From contig NZ_JAUSYC010000001.1 of NCBI RefSeq assembly GCF_030816485.1, positions 2,480,001-2,544,000 on the forward strand: a DNA stretch of 64,000 nucleotides, given 5' to 3'. A model generated the notes under the pieces. That model had not been told where the DNA came from, ran no database searches, and worked only from the letters and a program-made list of their open reading frames with translations. The stretch is from Arthrobacter sp. B1I2. GTDB lineage: Bacteria; Actinomycetota; Actinomycetes; Actinomycetales; Micrococcaceae. Each line of letters begins with the position of its first letter. Position 1 is the stretch's first letter. A program made the translations under genes and the position numbers. Of this stretch, positions 30,164 through 38,365 are shown one piece after another.

Positions 30164-31435
30164 TCAGCCCTGTTTGGCGTTAATCACCGAGATGGCGGCT
30201 GTGGATGTGTCGTCCGGACCCTTGGTTTCGGCGTCCGGGACCGGCGCGGCCTCAACCACTGCAGTGGGCTGCTCGGCCGGGATCGGAGTCACGTGCACGG
30301 CCGGTTGTGCTGGCGCCACCGGCTGTGCCGGAACCGTGGCCTGAGCCTGCCCTGCGGGTTGGGCGGGAACCGGGATGACTGTGACGGCTGGAGTGACCAG
30401 GGAACTGCCGCCCCGGGACCCGGGGGCGGCCCCCGAAACTGCAGCCGAGGCAGGAGCGGACGTTCCTGGTCCGTCAGGGCTGCCCTTGGCGGGAAGTGGC
30501 TCAACGCTGATAGGCCTGCCGCCATACTCGGCGATGTCACTGGCAAGGCTCTCCAGCATGTCCTCCGCCTCGCTGACCATGTCCTGGTCACCGGCCGCGA
30601 GGCCCTTGACCAGGTACTGCGCCAGGGCGAACTCGGCGGACAGGGCGGCCCGCCGCAGCAGGTGCTGGTCGGGGACGTCGCGGCGGCTGGAAATGTAGGC
30701 CTGCAGTACGGCGTCAATGAAGTCCTGTTCATTCGAAGCCACCAGCCAGGCAAAGTCGTCGGCAGGGTCGCCGATGCGCAGGTCCGTCCAGCCGGTTACT
30801 GCGGTCACCCTTCCCGCCTCCACCAGCAGGTTGTCCTCGTGCAGGTCCCCGTGGACCACGCAGGGGTTGAACCGCCACAGGGACACGTCCTCCATGGCGT
30901 GCTCCCAGCGGCGCAACAGTGCGGCCGGAATCTTGCCAGTGGTCGCCGCCTGGTCCAGTTCGTTCAGCCGCCGTTGGCGGAACTCGTTGGGTGTGTAACT
31001 GGGCAGGTCGGCGTTGCTGACCAGTGACCGCGGCAGGTCGTGGACCGCGGCCAGCGCGGAACCGATTTCGCGGGCCAGGCCGGCCGGTCCCGACGTCAAC
31101 TCTTCGACGCTGCGCGTGGTGCCGGACAGGTGCGAGTAAACGAAGGTGGTCAGCGTTCCCAGCCGGACGCTGCCGGCAACCGTCGGCATCAGGAACGGCA
31201 GTTCCGCCCGGACGGCGGGAGCGAAAGCCCGCAGCACCAGGAATTCCGTTTCCAGCCGCGCGCTGGCTTCGGCGTGCCGCGGCGACCGGACCCGCCAGCG
31301 TTTGCCTTCGGAGTCGAGGAGCAGGGCTGAGTCGAAGTCCGCGGGGTCATCCGGCGCAGAGCTAACAGCCGTCGGGGTCAGCCCGGGGACTGCCGCGGTT
31401 GCAATTGCCGCCAGTTCAATCGGTTTTCTTCTCAC
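30164..31435 (-). CDS. Aminoglycoside/macrolide phosphotransferase-family protein
   Basis: A 423-residue APH-fold protein. The kinase loop reads CVVHGDLHEDNLLV, with the catalytic Asp and the metal-binding Asn. The next block reads VTGWTDLRIGDPADDFAW, where family members usually have IDW; the first metal-binding Asp is thus Gly, though an Asp follows three residues later. A C-terminal tail of about 100 residues is Pro/Ala/Val-rich and probably disordered. This family includes macrolide 2'-phosphotransferases, but in environmental actinobacteria most copies have no proven drug substrate, so resistance should not be assumed. It is inserted between the adn genes and nudC and is divergent from nudC. 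Confidence 0.8.
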   Translation of the reverse strand: MRRKPIELAAIATAAVPGLTPTAVSSAPDDPADFDSALLLDSEGKRWRVRSPRHAEASARLETEFLVLRAFAPAVRAELPFLMPTVAGSVRLGTLTTFVYSHLSGTTRSVEELTSGPAGLAREIGSALAAVHDLPRSLVSNADLPSYTPNEFRQRRLNELDQAATTGKIPAALLRRWEHAMEDVSLWRFNPCVVHGDLHEDNLLVEAGRVTAVTGWTDLRIGDPADDFAWLVASNEQDFIDAVLQAYISSRRDVPDQHLLRRAALSAEFALAQYLVKGLAAGDQDMVSEAEDMLESLASDIAEYGGRPISVEPLPAKGSPDGPGTSAPASAAVSGAAPGSRGGSSLVTPAVTVIPVPAQPAGQAQATVPAQPVAPAQPAVHVTPIPAEQPTAVVEAAPVPDAETKGPDDTSTAAISVINAKQG

Positions 31436-31565
31436 CGTTCCACGGTAGATTGCCCGCCGTCCCGGACAGCGGTCTGGCCGCGGCGAGTCTCCAGATAGCT
31501 CAAATAGGGGGGGCCTCCCGCAGCAGGCGGAACCTCCCGGAATGTGAAATGTCGGTAGCAGTCAG

Positions 31566-31571
31566 TACGGT
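31566..31571 (+). promoter_or_regulatory. Candidate -10 box of nudC (leaderless type)
   Basis: TACGGT lies 6 bases before the nudC ATG. TGTGAA at 31543-31548 is a weak -35 candidate with a 17-base spacer. GGAAGC between box and start could alternatively act as a very short ribosome-binding site. Confidence 0.35.
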
Positions 31572-31577
31572 GGAAGC

Positions 31578-32601
31578 ATGAGCCACGCGGAGTCCATAAC
31601 ACCCGTCCACCAGGCTGCGCCGGCACGGCTGCCGGCGAACCATTTGGCGGATACCCTGCTCCCCGTGAAGCCGGCGCTGGTGGACCGCGGCTCCGCCGCG
31701 CGCATCAGGCCCGGCATGGTCGATGACCTGCTGTCCGGCCCGGATGTCCTGGCTGCGGTCCTGTCGAGTCGTCAGGGGCTGGTCCAGGGCAGCAACATCG
31801 CCCTGATCGGGGCCAGGGAGCTCCTGACAGAGCTGAAAGAAGCAGGTTCCACGCCGGAGCTGGTGGTGTACTTGGGATCTGCCCTGCCTGCGGCTGACCT
31901 TCCGGCCGGCACTGAGCTTCTGCTTTTCGTCCTGCCCGAGCCTGTGGAACCCGGCACCGGCGGTATCCCGGCCGATGCGGCCTGGGCCGGGATTCCGGGA
32001 AGTCGCCGCAGCCTTGACCCCCACCTCCACCGCCTTGTTCGTGGAAGCCAGTGCCATCACCAACTGGCACGCTGCCCACACGCATTGCCCCCGCTGCGGA
32101 ACACCCACGCAGGTGGAAGCCGGCGGCTGGGTGCGGCGGTGTCCGGCGGACAACTCTGAACATTTTCCCCGCACCGATCCCGCCATCATTGTTACAGTCG
32201 TGGGCCCGGACGGGCGGCTGCTCCTGGGCGGCGGCGGTCCTGTGGACGCCCGGAATTACTCCCTGCTCGCCGGCTTTGTAGAGCCCGGCGAGTCACTCGA
32301 AGAGGCCGTGGTGCGCGAGATCCAGGAGGAAGTTGGGGTGCGGGTCACCGCCTGCCAGTATCTCGGCTCCCAGTCGTGGCCGTTCCCCGCCTCGCTTATG
32401 CTTGGATTTACCGCCGTCACCGAGGACGCCCAGGCAACGCCCGACGGCGTGGAGGTCACCAGGGCCCGATGGTTCAGCCGCGAGGAACTCCAGGAAGCGG
32501 TGCTCAGCGGGGAGATCACCATTTCCAGCAGGCTGTCCATTGCCCGCTCGCTGATTGAGCACTGGTACGGCGCCCGGATCCAGGACCGGGCCGGCGCCTA
32601 A
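31578..32601 (+). pseudogene. nudC: NudC NAD(H) pyrophosphatase / NAD-cap hydrolase, frameshifted
   Basis: Splits NAD(H) to NMN(H) and AMP and removes NAD caps from RNA. The N-terminal part runs from the ATG at 31578 to about 31991 (ending ADAAWAG) and the rest resumes one base later in frame (FREVAAALTPTSTALFVEA) to 32601, as if the A at 31992 were one base too many. Downstream is complete: a zinc-finger region CPRCGTP...RRC, SEHFPRTDPAIIV, the Nudix box GFVEPGESLEEAVVREIQEE with VGV, and the NudC signature SQSWPFPASLM. The fourth zinc Cys is absent, as is common in actinobacteria. Both halves look selected, so an error in the sequence is likely. It lies between the phosphotransferase (divergent) and uvrD2. 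Confidence 0.88.
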
Positions 32602-32656
32602 GTTATTCCATCCACCAGACTCCAGCACGCGGTAGTCGAGAAATAAAGCAGCAGAA

Positions 32657-34792
32657 GTGACTACAGAGAATTTTGACGGAGCAGCCTCGCTGGAAGACCG
32701 GATCCTTGGGGGTCTGGACGCGGAACAGCGTGAGGTGGCGAGCACCCTGAACGGCCCGTTGTGCGTGCTGGCAGGCGCGGGAACCGGGAAGACCCGCGCC
32801 ATCACCCACCGCATTGCCTATGGCGTGCACTCGGGGGTCTACACTCCACAGCGCCTGCTCGCCGTAACGTTCACTGCCCGGGCCGCGGCCGAGATGCGCA
32901 GCCGGCTGCGCGATCTTGGCGCCGGCAATGTGCAGGCCCGGACCTTCCACGCCGCTGCCCTGCGCCAGCTGCAGTTCTTCTGGCCGCAGGCTGTGGGGGG
33001 CACGTTGCCCAACCTGCTGGACCACAAGGCCCAGATGATTGCGGAGGCCGCCCGGCGTCTCCGGCTGAGCACGGACAGGGCCTCCATCCGGGACCTTGCC
33101 TCGGAAATCGAATGGGCCAAAGTCTCCATGCTGACGCCGGCCAACTACCTGGAGAACGCCCAGGGGAGGGGTGCGCCCGGCGGGCTCGACCTCACCACGG
33201 TGGCCCGCGTCTTCCAGTCCTACGAAGACGTCAAGACCGACCGCAACGTGATCGACTTCGAGGACGTCCTGCTCATCACAGTGGGCATCCTCCAGGAGGA
33301 CGAGAAGGTGGCTGCCACGGTTCGGGAACAGTACCGCCACTTCGTGGTGGACGAATACCAGGACGTCTCCCCGCTGCAGCAGCGGCTCCTTGAGCTCTGG
33401 CTCGGCGGGCGTGACGAACTCTGCGTGGTGGGTGACGCCAGCCAGACCATCTACTCCTTCACCGGCGCGTCGCCCCGGCACCTCCTGGATTTCAAGACCC
33501 GTTACCCCCAGGCCAATGTGGTGAAGCTCATCAGGGACTACCGGTCCACTCCGCAGGTGGTGAAACTGGCCAACGACCTGCTGGCCGCCCGCCGCGGCGG
33601 CGGGCCCACCGCCGACGCCGCATGGGCATCACCCCTGCAGCTGGTGGCGCAGCGCCCCGCCGGGCCCACGCCCCAGTTCACCGAATGCACCGACGATGAA
33701 GCCGAAGCCGCCACGGTGGCGCAGAAGATCAAGGCACTGCTCGACGCCGGCACCCCGGCCAGCGAGGTTGCCATCCTTTTCCGTACCAACGGCCAGTCGG
33801 AGGCCTATGAGCAGGCACTCGCGGCGGCAGGCATCGGCTATCAGCTGCGGGGCGGTGAACGCTTCTTCGCCCGCAAGGAGGTCCGGGACGCCATCCTCCA
33901 GCTGCGCGCGGCCACCAGGGCCGTTTCTGAGACGGATACGCCGGAACCGCTGGGGCAGCTGGTCCGGGATATCGTCTCCTCCCTCGGCTACACGGACTCC
34001 GCACCACACAGCGGAGGTGCCCTGCGCGAACGCTGGGAGTCCCTCGCGGCACTGGTGGCCCTCGCCGACGAACTCGTGCAGACCCGCGGCCCCCAGTTCG
34101 GCCTGGCGGATTTCGTCAACGAACTCCAGGAGCGTTCCCTCGCCCAGCACGCGCCAACTGTGCAGGGCGTTACACTCGCCTCACTCCACGCGGCCAAGGG
34201 CCTGGAATGGGACGCCGTCTTCCTGGTGGGGCTCAGTGAAGGCCTGATGCCCATCTCCTTCGCCGATTCACCGGAATCGGTGGACGAGGAACGCCGGCTC
34301 CTGTACGTCGGGATCACCCGCGCCCGCGAACACCTTTCGCTCTCGTGGAGTACGGCGAGAACTCCGGGCGGCCGGGCCAACCGGAAACCATCCCGGTTCC
34401 TCGACGGCCTGCGCCCGGATTCGGTGGCAAGCTCAAGTACCCGGGGCAAGGGAACCCCGCCGCGCCGGAAGGCTGCCGCCCCCGCCGTGTGCCGGGTCTG
34501 CGGCAGCATGCTTGCCACCGGGGCCGAACGCAAGGTGGGACGCTGCAACGCCTGTCCTCCCACCTATGAGGAGCAGACGTTTGACGCGCTACGCAACTGG
34601 CGCCGTGAGGTGGCGCAATCCGCGGACGTCCCAGCCTTCGTCGTATTCACCGATGCCACCCTTACTGCCATTGCCGAGGCCAAGCCGGCATCGCTGGAGG
34701 AGCTTGCCGGCCTCGCCGGCGTTGGCCCGTCCAAGCTGGAAAGGTATGGGGAAGACGTCCTTCGGGTCCTTGCCGAAAGCAGTGTCCTATGA
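32657..34792 (+). CDS. uvrD2: ATP-dependent DNA helicase UvrD2
   Basis: A superfamily-1 3'-5' helicase of 711 residues. Motor motifs: Walker A LAGAGTGKTRAIT (residues 38-50), VTFTARAAAEMRSRL, FVVDEYQDVSPLQQ, GDASQTIYSFTGAS, TLASLHAAKGLEWDAVF and YVGITRAREHLSLSW. The C-terminal part has four cysteines (CRVC, then 14 residues, then CNAC) and an HRDC domain from about residue 635, the arrangement that defines UvrD2 in mycobacteria. It starts with GTG. It is followed by the YgjP-like gene with a 4-base overlap. The order nudC-uvrD2 matches M. tuberculosis. Confidence 0.94.
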   Translation: MTTENFDGAASLEDRILGGLDAEQREVASTLNGPLCVLAGAGTGKTRAITHRIAYGVHSGVYTPQRLLAVTFTARAAAEMRSRLRDLGAGNVQARTFHAAALRQLQFFWPQAVGGTLPNLLDHKAQMIAEAARRLRLSTDRASIRDLASEIEWAKVSMLTPANYLENAQGRGAPGGLDLTTVARVFQSYEDVKTDRNVIDFEDVLLITVGILQEDEKVAATVREQYRHFVVDEYQDVSPLQQRLLELWLGGRDELCVVGDASQTIYSFTGASPRHLLDFKTRYPQANVVKLIRDYRSTPQVVKLANDLLAARRGGGPTADAAWASPLQLVAQRPAGPTPQFTECTDDEAEAATVAQKIKALLDAGTPASEVAILFRTNGQSEAYEQALAAAGIGYQLRGGERFFARKEVRDAILQLRAATRAVSETDTPEPLGQLVRDIVSSLGYTDSAPHSGGALRERWESLAALVALADELVQTRGPQFGLADFVNELQERSLAQHAPTVQGVTLASLHAAKGLEWDAVFLVGLSEGLMPISFADSPESVDEERRLLYVGITRAREHLSLSWSTARTPGGRANRKPSRFLDGLRPDSVASSSTRGKGTPPRRKAAAPAVCRVCGSMLATGAERKVGRCNACPPTYEEQTFDALRNWRREVAQSADVPAFVVFTDATLTAIAEAKPASLEELAGLAGVGPSKLERYGEDVLRVLAESSVL

Positions 34793-35427
34793 GGCGTGGA
34801 CCCAACGGCGGCCCCCAGCAGGCCGCCGTGCTGACCACCGCGAACGGTTCTCCCGTGGAGGTGCGGCGCTCTGCCCGGCGCACCCGCACGGTGGCGGCGT
34901 TCTGGGAAGACGGAACGGCGGTGGTTGCCATTCCGGCCCGCTTCACTGCCGCGCAGGAGCGCGAGTGGGTTCACCGCATGCTGGCCAAACTGCATAAACA
35001 GGGGGAGCGGCAAGCGGCAGCCGGCCGGCGGCGTCCTGCCAGCGACGAGGCCCTTGCCGCCCACGCCGCTCAACTGTCCGCCCAATATCTCGGCGGCCGG
35101 CCGGTGCCCACATCCGTCCGTTGGGTCAGCAACCAGAACTCGCGGTGGGGTTCAGCCACTCCGGCCGAGGGAACCATCCGGCTGTCGGACAAGCTGCGGC
35201 CCATGCCGCAATGGGTCATCGACTACGTCCTGCTCCACGAACTGGCCCACCTCCTGGTGGCCTCGCACAACGCCGCGTTCTGGAAGCTGCTGGAGACCTA
35301 CCCTGAAACCCAGCGGGCCAAGGCGTTCCTCGAGGGTGTCTCGTTTGCCACGTCCCGGGGACTGGACAAAGAAGTCACGGCGGGCAGTGGACACGCCCCG
35401 GACACCTGGGCCGGCGACGCCGACTAG
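34789..35427 (+). CDS. YgjP-like (M48/DUF45) zinc metallopeptidase
   Basis: A 212-residue protein with the zincin motif HELAHLLVASHNAAFW: the HExxH pair followed by the third ligand His and the Phe-Trp that define the YgjP/DUF45 family. VSNQNSRWGSATP before it is the other conserved block. The N-terminal 60 residues form the family's beta-rich part (VRRSARRTRTVAAFWEDGT). It has no signal peptide, so it is cytosolic, and no substrate is known. The ATG overlaps the uvrD2 stop, so the two are co-translated, an arrangement seen in related actinobacteria. Confidence 0.85.
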   Translation: MRRGPNGGPQQAAVLTTANGSPVEVRRSARRTRTVAAFWEDGTAVVAIPARFTAAQEREWVHRMLAKLHKQGERQAAAGRRRPASDEALAAHAAQLSAQYLGGRPVPTSVRWVSNQNSRWGSATPAEGTIRLSDKLRPMPQWVIDYVLLHELAHLLVASHNAAFWKLLETYPETQRAKAFLEGVSFATSRGLDKEVTAGSGHAPDTWAGDAD

Positions 35428-35460
35428 CGCCCGTCTCGAGCACGTGCGGCCGAAAAACAC

Positions 35461-35492
35461 TCCGGCGGGCCAGGAAATCCCGGCCCGCCGGA
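35461..35492. terminator. Bidirectional hairpin between converging genes
   Basis: Arms 35461-35471 and 35482-35492 (TCCGGCGGGCC and its complement) enclose a 10-base loop. The hairpin lies between the YgjP-like gene and the end of the converging DUF2342 gene. AAAAGC follows on the plus strand and a short T-run on the minus strand. Confidence 0.65.
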
Positions 35493-35498
35493 AAAGCC

Positions 35499-36920
35499 TC
35501 AGCCCCGGGGCTGGTCCGGTCCGCCGTCGTCCTTGCTGCCGGTGTCCCCGGCCCCGCCTTCATCGTTGGGGGTGTCGTCGAAGCCGCCGTCCAGCAGTTT
35601 CTGCAGGGCGTCGTCCACTTCGCTGTCGCTGGCTTCGGCGAGCTTGCGGCGGGAGCTGAAGCCTTTGGGATCGTCCAGGTCCTCGGCAGTGGGCAGCAGG
35701 TCGGGGTGATGCCAGATGGCGTCACGGCCCTCGATGCCGCGTTCCTCCTTCAGCGTGGCCCACAAGGTGGCGGCGTCGCGCAGCCGGCGCGGCCGCAGCT
35801 CCAGTCCCACCAGGGAAGCGAAGGCGTGCTCGGCGGGGCCGCCCGTTGCCCGGCGGCGCCGCACTGTCTCCCGCAGCGCGCCCGCGGACGGCAGGACCTT
35901 CTCTGTCGCAGCGGCGGTGAGTTCGTCCACCCAGCCCTCCACCAGGGCCAGTGCTGTCTCAAGCTTCTCCAGCGCCTGCTCCTGCGCGGGGGTCCGCTGC
36001 GGCATGAAGACGCCTTGGGAAAGGGCCTCCTGGATGCCTTCCGGGTTGCTCGGGTCAAGGTCCCGGGCGAGTTCCTCGATGCGTGAGGTGTCGATGTGGA
36101 TGCCGCGGGCGTAGGCCTCGATGGCGCCCAGCAGGTGTCCGCGAAGCCAGGGAACCTGAACGAAGAGCCGTGCGTGCGCGGCTTCCCGTACGGCAAGGAA
36201 CAGCCGGATGTCGTTCTCGGGGAGGGACAGGCCCTCGCCGAACGCAGCAACATTCACCGGCAGGAGAGCCATCTCAAGGTCGGCGAGCGGGACACCGATG
36301 TCAGTGGAGCTCACCACGTCCTGGGACAGTGCACCGATGGCCTGCCCCAGCTGCATGCCGAAGATGGCGCCGCCCATGTTCTGCAGCATGGAGGAGGCGC
36401 CCCCCATCATGGACTTCATTTCCTCGGGCATCTGCTCCGTCATGGCGGAGGAGAGCGCATTGGCGATGCTGTTGGCCACGGGTTCGGTCAGCCGCTTCCA
36501 GGTTCCCAGGGTGGCCTCCACCCATTCCGCGCGGGACCAGGCCTTGCCGATCAGACCGGTGGCAGGCAGGTCGGTGACCGGGTCCAGCCACAGCTCCGCG
36601 AGGCGGAGTGCTTCATCCACATCGCGGGACTGCTGGGCAGTGACCGACGGGTCAGAGCTGCCGGCTGCCACCCGCCGGGCGTTGTCGTGGGCCAGGGTCC
36701 AGTTGACGGGACCCTCGGACGGGGCACTCATCATTGCCTGCACTTGGGAGAACATCTGGGCCAGCAGGTTGGGGTCATCCGGCAGGCCGGCAGCCTTGGC
36801 GAGCTCGGCGGGATCGAAGTTTTCCATCCCCTTGCCGCCCATCAGGTTCTGCAGCATTTCGGTCAACGGATCCTTTGGGGTGTCGTCGCCGTTGGACGGA
36901 TTGAGTGGGTTGGAGGTCAT
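35499..36920 (-). CDS. DUF2342 family zincin-like protein (putative hydrolase)
   Basis: A 473-residue protein of the actinobacterial DUF2342/TIGR03624 family, described as zinc-dependent metalloprotease-like. The family landmarks are PVNWTLAHDNARRVA near 70, AWSRAEWVEATLGTWKRLTE, and the helix VREAAHARLFVQVPWLRGHL, where the zincin EAAH replaces HExxH. The N-terminus is Met/Gln-rich and the last 60 residues are acidic and Gly-rich. There is no signal peptide. It is divergent from the PDZ/Lon-type protease gene, the same pairing as Rv3195/Rv3194c in M. tuberculosis. The function remains unknown. Confidence 0.85.
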   Translation of the reverse strand: MTSNPLNPSNGDDTPKDPLTEMLQNLMGGKGMENFDPAELAKAAGLPDDPNLLAQMFSQVQAMMSAPSEGPVNWTLAHDNARRVAAGSSDPSVTAQQSRDVDEALRLAELWLDPVTDLPATGLIGKAWSRAEWVEATLGTWKRLTEPVANSIANALSSAMTEQMPEEMKSMMGGASSMLQNMGGAIFGMQLGQAIGALSQDVVSSTDIGVPLADLEMALLPVNVAAFGEGLSLPENDIRLFLAVREAAHARLFVQVPWLRGHLLGAIEAYARGIHIDTSRIEELARDLDPSNPEGIQEALSQGVFMPQRTPAQEQALEKLETALALVEGWVDELTAAATEKVLPSAGALRETVRRRRATGGPAEHAFASLVGLELRPRRLRDAATLWATLKEERGIEGRDAIWHHPDLLPTAEDLDDPKGFSSRRKLAEASDSEVDDALQKLLDGGFDDTPNDEGGAGDTGSKDDGGPDQPRG

Positions 36921-37043
36921 GGTCCCGCCGATCGCTGGTGTGACTGTTGATCAACCTTCACGGTACCCCGGCGGGGGTCGGCTGTCTGCCGCCTGCCGCC
37001 GTCGTTCGCTCTAGGCAAAGCGCCCCGGCGCACCACCACCGCG

Positions 37044-37049
37044 TACTGT
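37044..37049 (+). promoter_or_regulatory. Candidate -10 box of the PDZ/Lon-type protease gene
   Basis: TACTGT lies 7 bases before the GTG start. No -35 box was recognised. TGGTGGA between box and start could alternatively serve as a weak ribosome-binding site. Confidence 0.3.
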
Positions 37050-37056
37050 TGGTGGA

Positions 37057-38238
37057 GTGACTACAACCCGTGGCAGCCATCCTTCCGAGGACCACGTTCC
37101 CGATCTTCCTCCCTTCCCAAACGTCGGTCCTTTGGACGCCGGCAGCAGTGCCGGCGCGGACGACGGCGGACGCCCGGGCAGGAGGCTTTCCACCATGATG
37201 GTTGCCGGGCTGGCGGCGCTGGGGCTGGGAATAGCCGTGGGCACGCTTCCGGTGCCCTACGTCATCGAGTCGCCCGGGCCCACGTACAACACCCTGGGGG
37301 AGAGCCAAGGGCATCCGGTCATCAATGTCAGCGGCCGTGAAACGTATCCCGCCGCCGGGAGCCTGGACCTGACGACGGTGTATGTCGACGGCGGTCCCAC
37401 TGGTTCCGTCAGCATCCTGAACGCCTTCTCCGCATGGCTGGACAGTTCCAAGGCCGTGTACCCGGTGGAACTGATCTATCCCACGGGCACCACCAGGGAA
37501 GCGGCCCAGGAACAGGGCGCCGTTGCCATGGCCACTTCCCAGGAGAACGCTGTGGCCTCTGCCCTGAAAGAACTCAAGATCCCCTTCGGGCAGCAGCTCC
37601 AGGCCGCAGACCTGTCCAAGGATTCGGCATCCGCGGGCAAGATCCTGCAGGGGGACATCCTCAAGTCCATCAACGGCAAGGACATCACCTCACTTACCGT
37701 CATCCAGGATGAACTGGCAGCGGGCAAGGGTGCACCGGTCCCGGTAACGGTGGAACGCGGCGGCCGGCCCATCACAGTCGAGGTCACCCCCAAGGACAAT
37801 GGCCAGGGCCGGTTCATCCTTGGCGTCATGTTGAAGTATCTGTTCAGTTTCCCTTTCCAGGTGCAGATCTCCCTGGACAAGGTGGCCGGCCCCAGCGCCG
37901 GGCTCATGTTCTCGCTTGGCATCATTGACACGGTCACGCCGGGCGACCTCACCGGTGGCAAACATGTAGCGGGCACGGGCACTATTTCGCCCGACGGTGC
38001 GGTGGGGCCCATCGGCGGCATCGGGCAAAAGATGCAGGGGGCGCGCTCCTCTGGAGCCTCCCTCTTCCTCGCTCCCGCGGGAAACTGCGATGAGGTGGTG
38101 GGCCATGTCCCCGACGGTCTCCAGGTGGTCCGTGTTGAGAACCTTGCGGAGGCCCGGCATGCGGTCGAAGTGGCCGGAAGCGGACAGGACACATCTGGAC
38201 TCCCGGCCTGCACCAGCAAATCGACCGGGCCCAACTAG
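37057..38238 (+). CDS. PDZ-domain membrane-anchored Lon-type serine protease (YlbL family)
   Basis: A 393-residue protein with an N-terminal membrane segment (MMVAGLAALGLGIAVGTLPV, about residues 48-67). A PDZ domain follows from about 190 to 260 (GDILKSINGKDITSL...). The C-terminal S16/Lon proteolytic fold carries a Ser-Lys dyad: Ser280 in AGPSAGLMFSLGI and Lys325 in IGGIGQKMQGA. The active site is on the outer face. The substrates are unknown. The start is a GTG at 37057 that matches the family. It is followed 127 bp later by the UPF0182 gene, as in Rv3194c/Rv3193c of mycobacteria. Confidence 0.92.
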   Translation: MTTTRGSHPSEDHVPDLPPFPNVGPLDAGSSAGADDGGRPGRRLSTMMVAGLAALGLGIAVGTLPVPYVIESPGPTYNTLGESQGHPVINVSGRETYPAAGSLDLTTVYVDGGPTGSVSILNAFSAWLDSSKAVYPVELIYPTGTTREAAQEQGAVAMATSQENAVASALKELKIPFGQQLQAADLSKDSASAGKILQGDILKSINGKDITSLTVIQDELAAGKGAPVPVTVERGGRPITVEVTPKDNGQGRFILGVMLKYLFSFPFQVQISLDKVAGPSAGLMFSLGIIDTVTPGDLTGGKHVAGTGTISPDGAVGPIGGIGQKMQGARSSGASLFLAPAGNCDEVVGHVPDGLQVVRVENLAEARHAVEVAGSGQDTSGLPACTSKSTGPN

Positions 38239-38365
38239 ACTCGACAGGAACTAAGCTTTACCGCCACTCGTGGCACAGATGACGGACGAAACCAGCCGTT
38301 AGACCGGTACCGTACGTCGCCCGCACGCTTCGGATATTTCGACGACCAGCTATGAGGTACCCAGT

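Noticed and set aside
30164..31435. Calling the phosphotransferase a macrolide-resistance gene.
   Set aside because: Only the fold is visible, one metal-binding residue differs, and the neighbours are housekeeping genes. There is no mobile context.
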